A DNA stretch of 20,155 bases, from NCBI GenBank assembly GCA_963575745.1, contig CAUYUJ010002072.1:58708-78862 (forward strand), written 5' to 3'. Of this stretch, positions 11,020-14,000 are shown piece by piece; positions within the stretch are counted from its first letter, which is position 1, and the number at the start of each line of letters is the position of its first letter. The notes under the pieces are model-generated. The model was given only the letters and a program-made list of their open reading frames with translations. It had not been told where the DNA came from and did not search any database. The translations under genes were made by a program, and so were the position numbers. The DNA comes from Prorocentrum cordatum (taxonomy: Eukaryota > Sar > Dinophyceae > Prorocentrales > Prorocentraceae).

Positions 11020-14000
11020 AAGGTCTTGCGACTGGTGCCGCCGACCCTGTATGCGAGGAGGACAGGGAAGGGGGAACAGGTGGCCTCTGGGGGCCTTTTG
11101 GAGGCCTCTAGGGGCCTCTTTGGGGGCTTCTTGGGACCTCTTGGGGCCTCCTGGGATGGGAGGCTCTGGGGCTGGAGGTTCCAAAGCTCTTTTCGAGTCT
11201 CCTGTGTGAGCACGCTCTGGGAGCCGTCTTTGGGGCCTCTTGGGCCGTCTTGGAGACCTCTTGGGCTGCCTGGGGGCCCTCTTGGGTCGATTCGGGGCCT
11301 TCTTGGAGACTTCTAGGGCTATCTAGGGGCGATCGTGGAGGCCTTATGAGCCGTCTTGGAGCGTCGGGAAGCCGAGAAGGCGATATCACCAACATTTTCC
11401 GAAAAGAACAGAAGATCTATGATTTCTACCTCTTGAGGCCTTTTCGGAGTGCTCTTGGAGGCCTCGTGGAGCGTCTGAGAGGTGTCTTGGACCGTCTGGA
11501 GGCTATCTGTGGCGTATGGGACGGATAATTCGGCGACTCGCGGCCCTTTGGACCGTCTTGTAGGCCTCCAGGGGCACCCTTTTGCCGTCTTGAGGTTTTC
11601 TGGGCCCCGAGACCCCCGGGCTGGAATGATATTCTGACACGGATGGGACCCTACTCTCCGGGACCCTTTCCCAACATCCCCCCTCTGGGACCCTTCTTCG
11701 ACACCCCCCTGGGACCCATCCCCCGCCAGCGGGGAAAGGATCAAAGAGAAGGGGCATTCCTTCGATTCAACTACGACTTTGCTCAATCTCGCTGTGGCTG
11801 GCGCGCTTGAGGAGGAGGGCCCAGGGAAAAGGAGAGACGGCGACGGCGACGGCTGTGGCGACGACGACGACGACGACGACGAGGACGAGGACGACGACGA
11901 GCGGAAGAGCGTTTTCCACGCCAACAGGGTCGGCCGATACGTAGCACGCCGCGGTCGCGGATACGAGGGAGGGGGGGGCGGGGACATTTTCAGTCTGCGA
12001 GGCTCTGAAGAAGCCGCCGCAGGCGCCTGATTTTTTCATCAATTATATAACGAGCCTGACGCCGACGCCGATTGTTTGCTGAAGCAATGCGGGTGGGCCG
12101 CAGGGTGGGTCGCGGGTGGGTCGCGGGTGGGTCGTGGGCCGGGTCGCGGGTGGGTCGCGGGCCGGGTCGCGGGTGGGTCGCGGGTAGGTCGCAGGTGGGC
12201 CGCCGGCGGGTCGCGGGCCGGGTCGCGGGGAAAACGGCGCCAAACAAAAACAACCTCAACACAAACAACAAACAACAAACAAGAACTACAACACCAACAA
12301 CAACAACACCAACAACAGCAAGCACAATAACCACAGCAACAACATTACCACCACCACCAACAGCAAAAACAAACACAACAACACCAGCAACAACAACCGC
12401 AGCAACAACAATAATCCGCATCGCGGAATCCCACTTCAGCCACGCACCCAGGGACAGTGAATGCCAGTTCGGCCCCCGCACTCTGATAAATAGATGTGCT
12501 TCTGGAGGGGATGGGGGGGTACACGCGTAGCTTTCCAGAACCAGATGAGCATTGCTATGTAACAGGCATGGCCCTGCGGCCTCCCCAGGAGCAGACGCCC
12601 GGGGCAAACTTCCAGGCTTGTTGGCGCCCACATTGTCAGGACCTCTCGTGTATGGTTGCTTTTTTTTGTGGGGGGGGGGGTAGCTGCGTTTCTTTCCTGA
12701 GCCCGACGACCATCGTCACGTAGCAGGCATGGCCATCGGCCCTCCCAAGGGGGCGCCGCGTGGGGTGAAACCGCGGGCTCGCTCGCGCCACGGTCGTCGG
12801 GAAGTCTCGGGTACCCAGTTGTCTCGGCATCGCTTGGACGTGTGTATTTTTCCTCCGGCGAGGGCCATCGAGGAGCATCCTTGATCATTTGGCGAAAAAG
12901 CCACGCACGAGACCGGAAAAAACACAGGGAAGGGGCGTCCGAGCGATGGCGAGTTGTGGCCTCTCGAAAGGTGGACTCCACGCAGGGCTCGGTGGTCGAG
13001 GGCGCGTCGCCGCTGTCCTCGTTCCTCGGGGCCCGCGCGCCCGCCTCGGCCGTCGTGAGGTCTGCGGCGCACGGCTTCGGCTTCGTCCACCGCCTGGACA
13101 CGCCTTCGAGCGGCCTGGTGATCCAGGCCACCAGCTACGAGGGCTTCTTCGACCTCTGCATCCAGCGCGAGCTGGGGCGCCTGCAGCGCGACTACGTCGC
13201 CCTGTGCCACGGCCACGTGACCTGCGACCTCGACATATCGGAGCCCATCCTCAAGGTGACCGAGGAATAATCAAACGGAGTAAACATAATTTTCCAACGG
13301 TCCGAGCGGATTTCTTGGATTTGGGCTGAACCCCCTTGGCGGCGCCTCCAGCGCCGCCATTGGCGCGCTCCGCGCGCCAGGGAGGGGGGTCCAGCGCGGG
13401 CAGTCGAAAGTTTATGTTTACGCAATCTTACTTCCTCTACTCTAGGTCAGAGGCGGCCGCTCCCAGGTGTCGCCGCGTGGCCATCCAGCTTCGACCCGGC
13501 TGAAGGTGCTCGCGCACCTCGACCGGGAGGGCTCGCCCTTGTCGCTCCTTGGGCTCACGATATCTACGGGCAGGACGCACCAGATCCGGTGCCACCTGTC
13601 GCACGTCGGTCACCCGGTCGTGGGTGACGGGATGTACGGACCAAGGACCCGTTGACCAAAAGAACCGAGGAGGCGCAAACATAGATATGGCGGGTGGATC
13701 AGCGACGGGCCCCGTTTCCATACGACATCGACTGGCTGCATCGCCAAATGAGGCGGCCTTGGCCCCATGGTTGGGGGTGTGCCTTCCGCGATCCGTGGAT
13801 CTGGCGCGTGGGCGCCAGATCCACGGATCCCAAGTCCATGTTAGCGTGTGCCCGACAGAAGGGCCCCCCAATTCTCTTGGCCGCTCGCTGTTTCACAGCG
13901 GGTCTGGCTCGGCTCCCCCGAGCCGCCCCCGCGCGCGGAATCTCGGGGCCTCCCAGCGTGGCGGGGCCTCCCGCGGGGGTTGCCATGGGCCGAGGCTGTG

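Larger units (their letters stand above)
8540..12985 (+). other. intron 6, about 4.45 kb, repeat-filled
   Basis: The longest intron of the model (GTGCGT to CCACGCAG). In order it holds GACTCACTC repeats, a TATGTA tract, CCGATAAA blocks, a GGA tract, TTTCGCCTGAGAC units, TA and GT tracts, repeat block B, a GTGGGTCGCGG minisatellite, a CAA tract and a ~100-bp direct repeat. No protein-like exon was seen inside. Confidence 0.55.
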
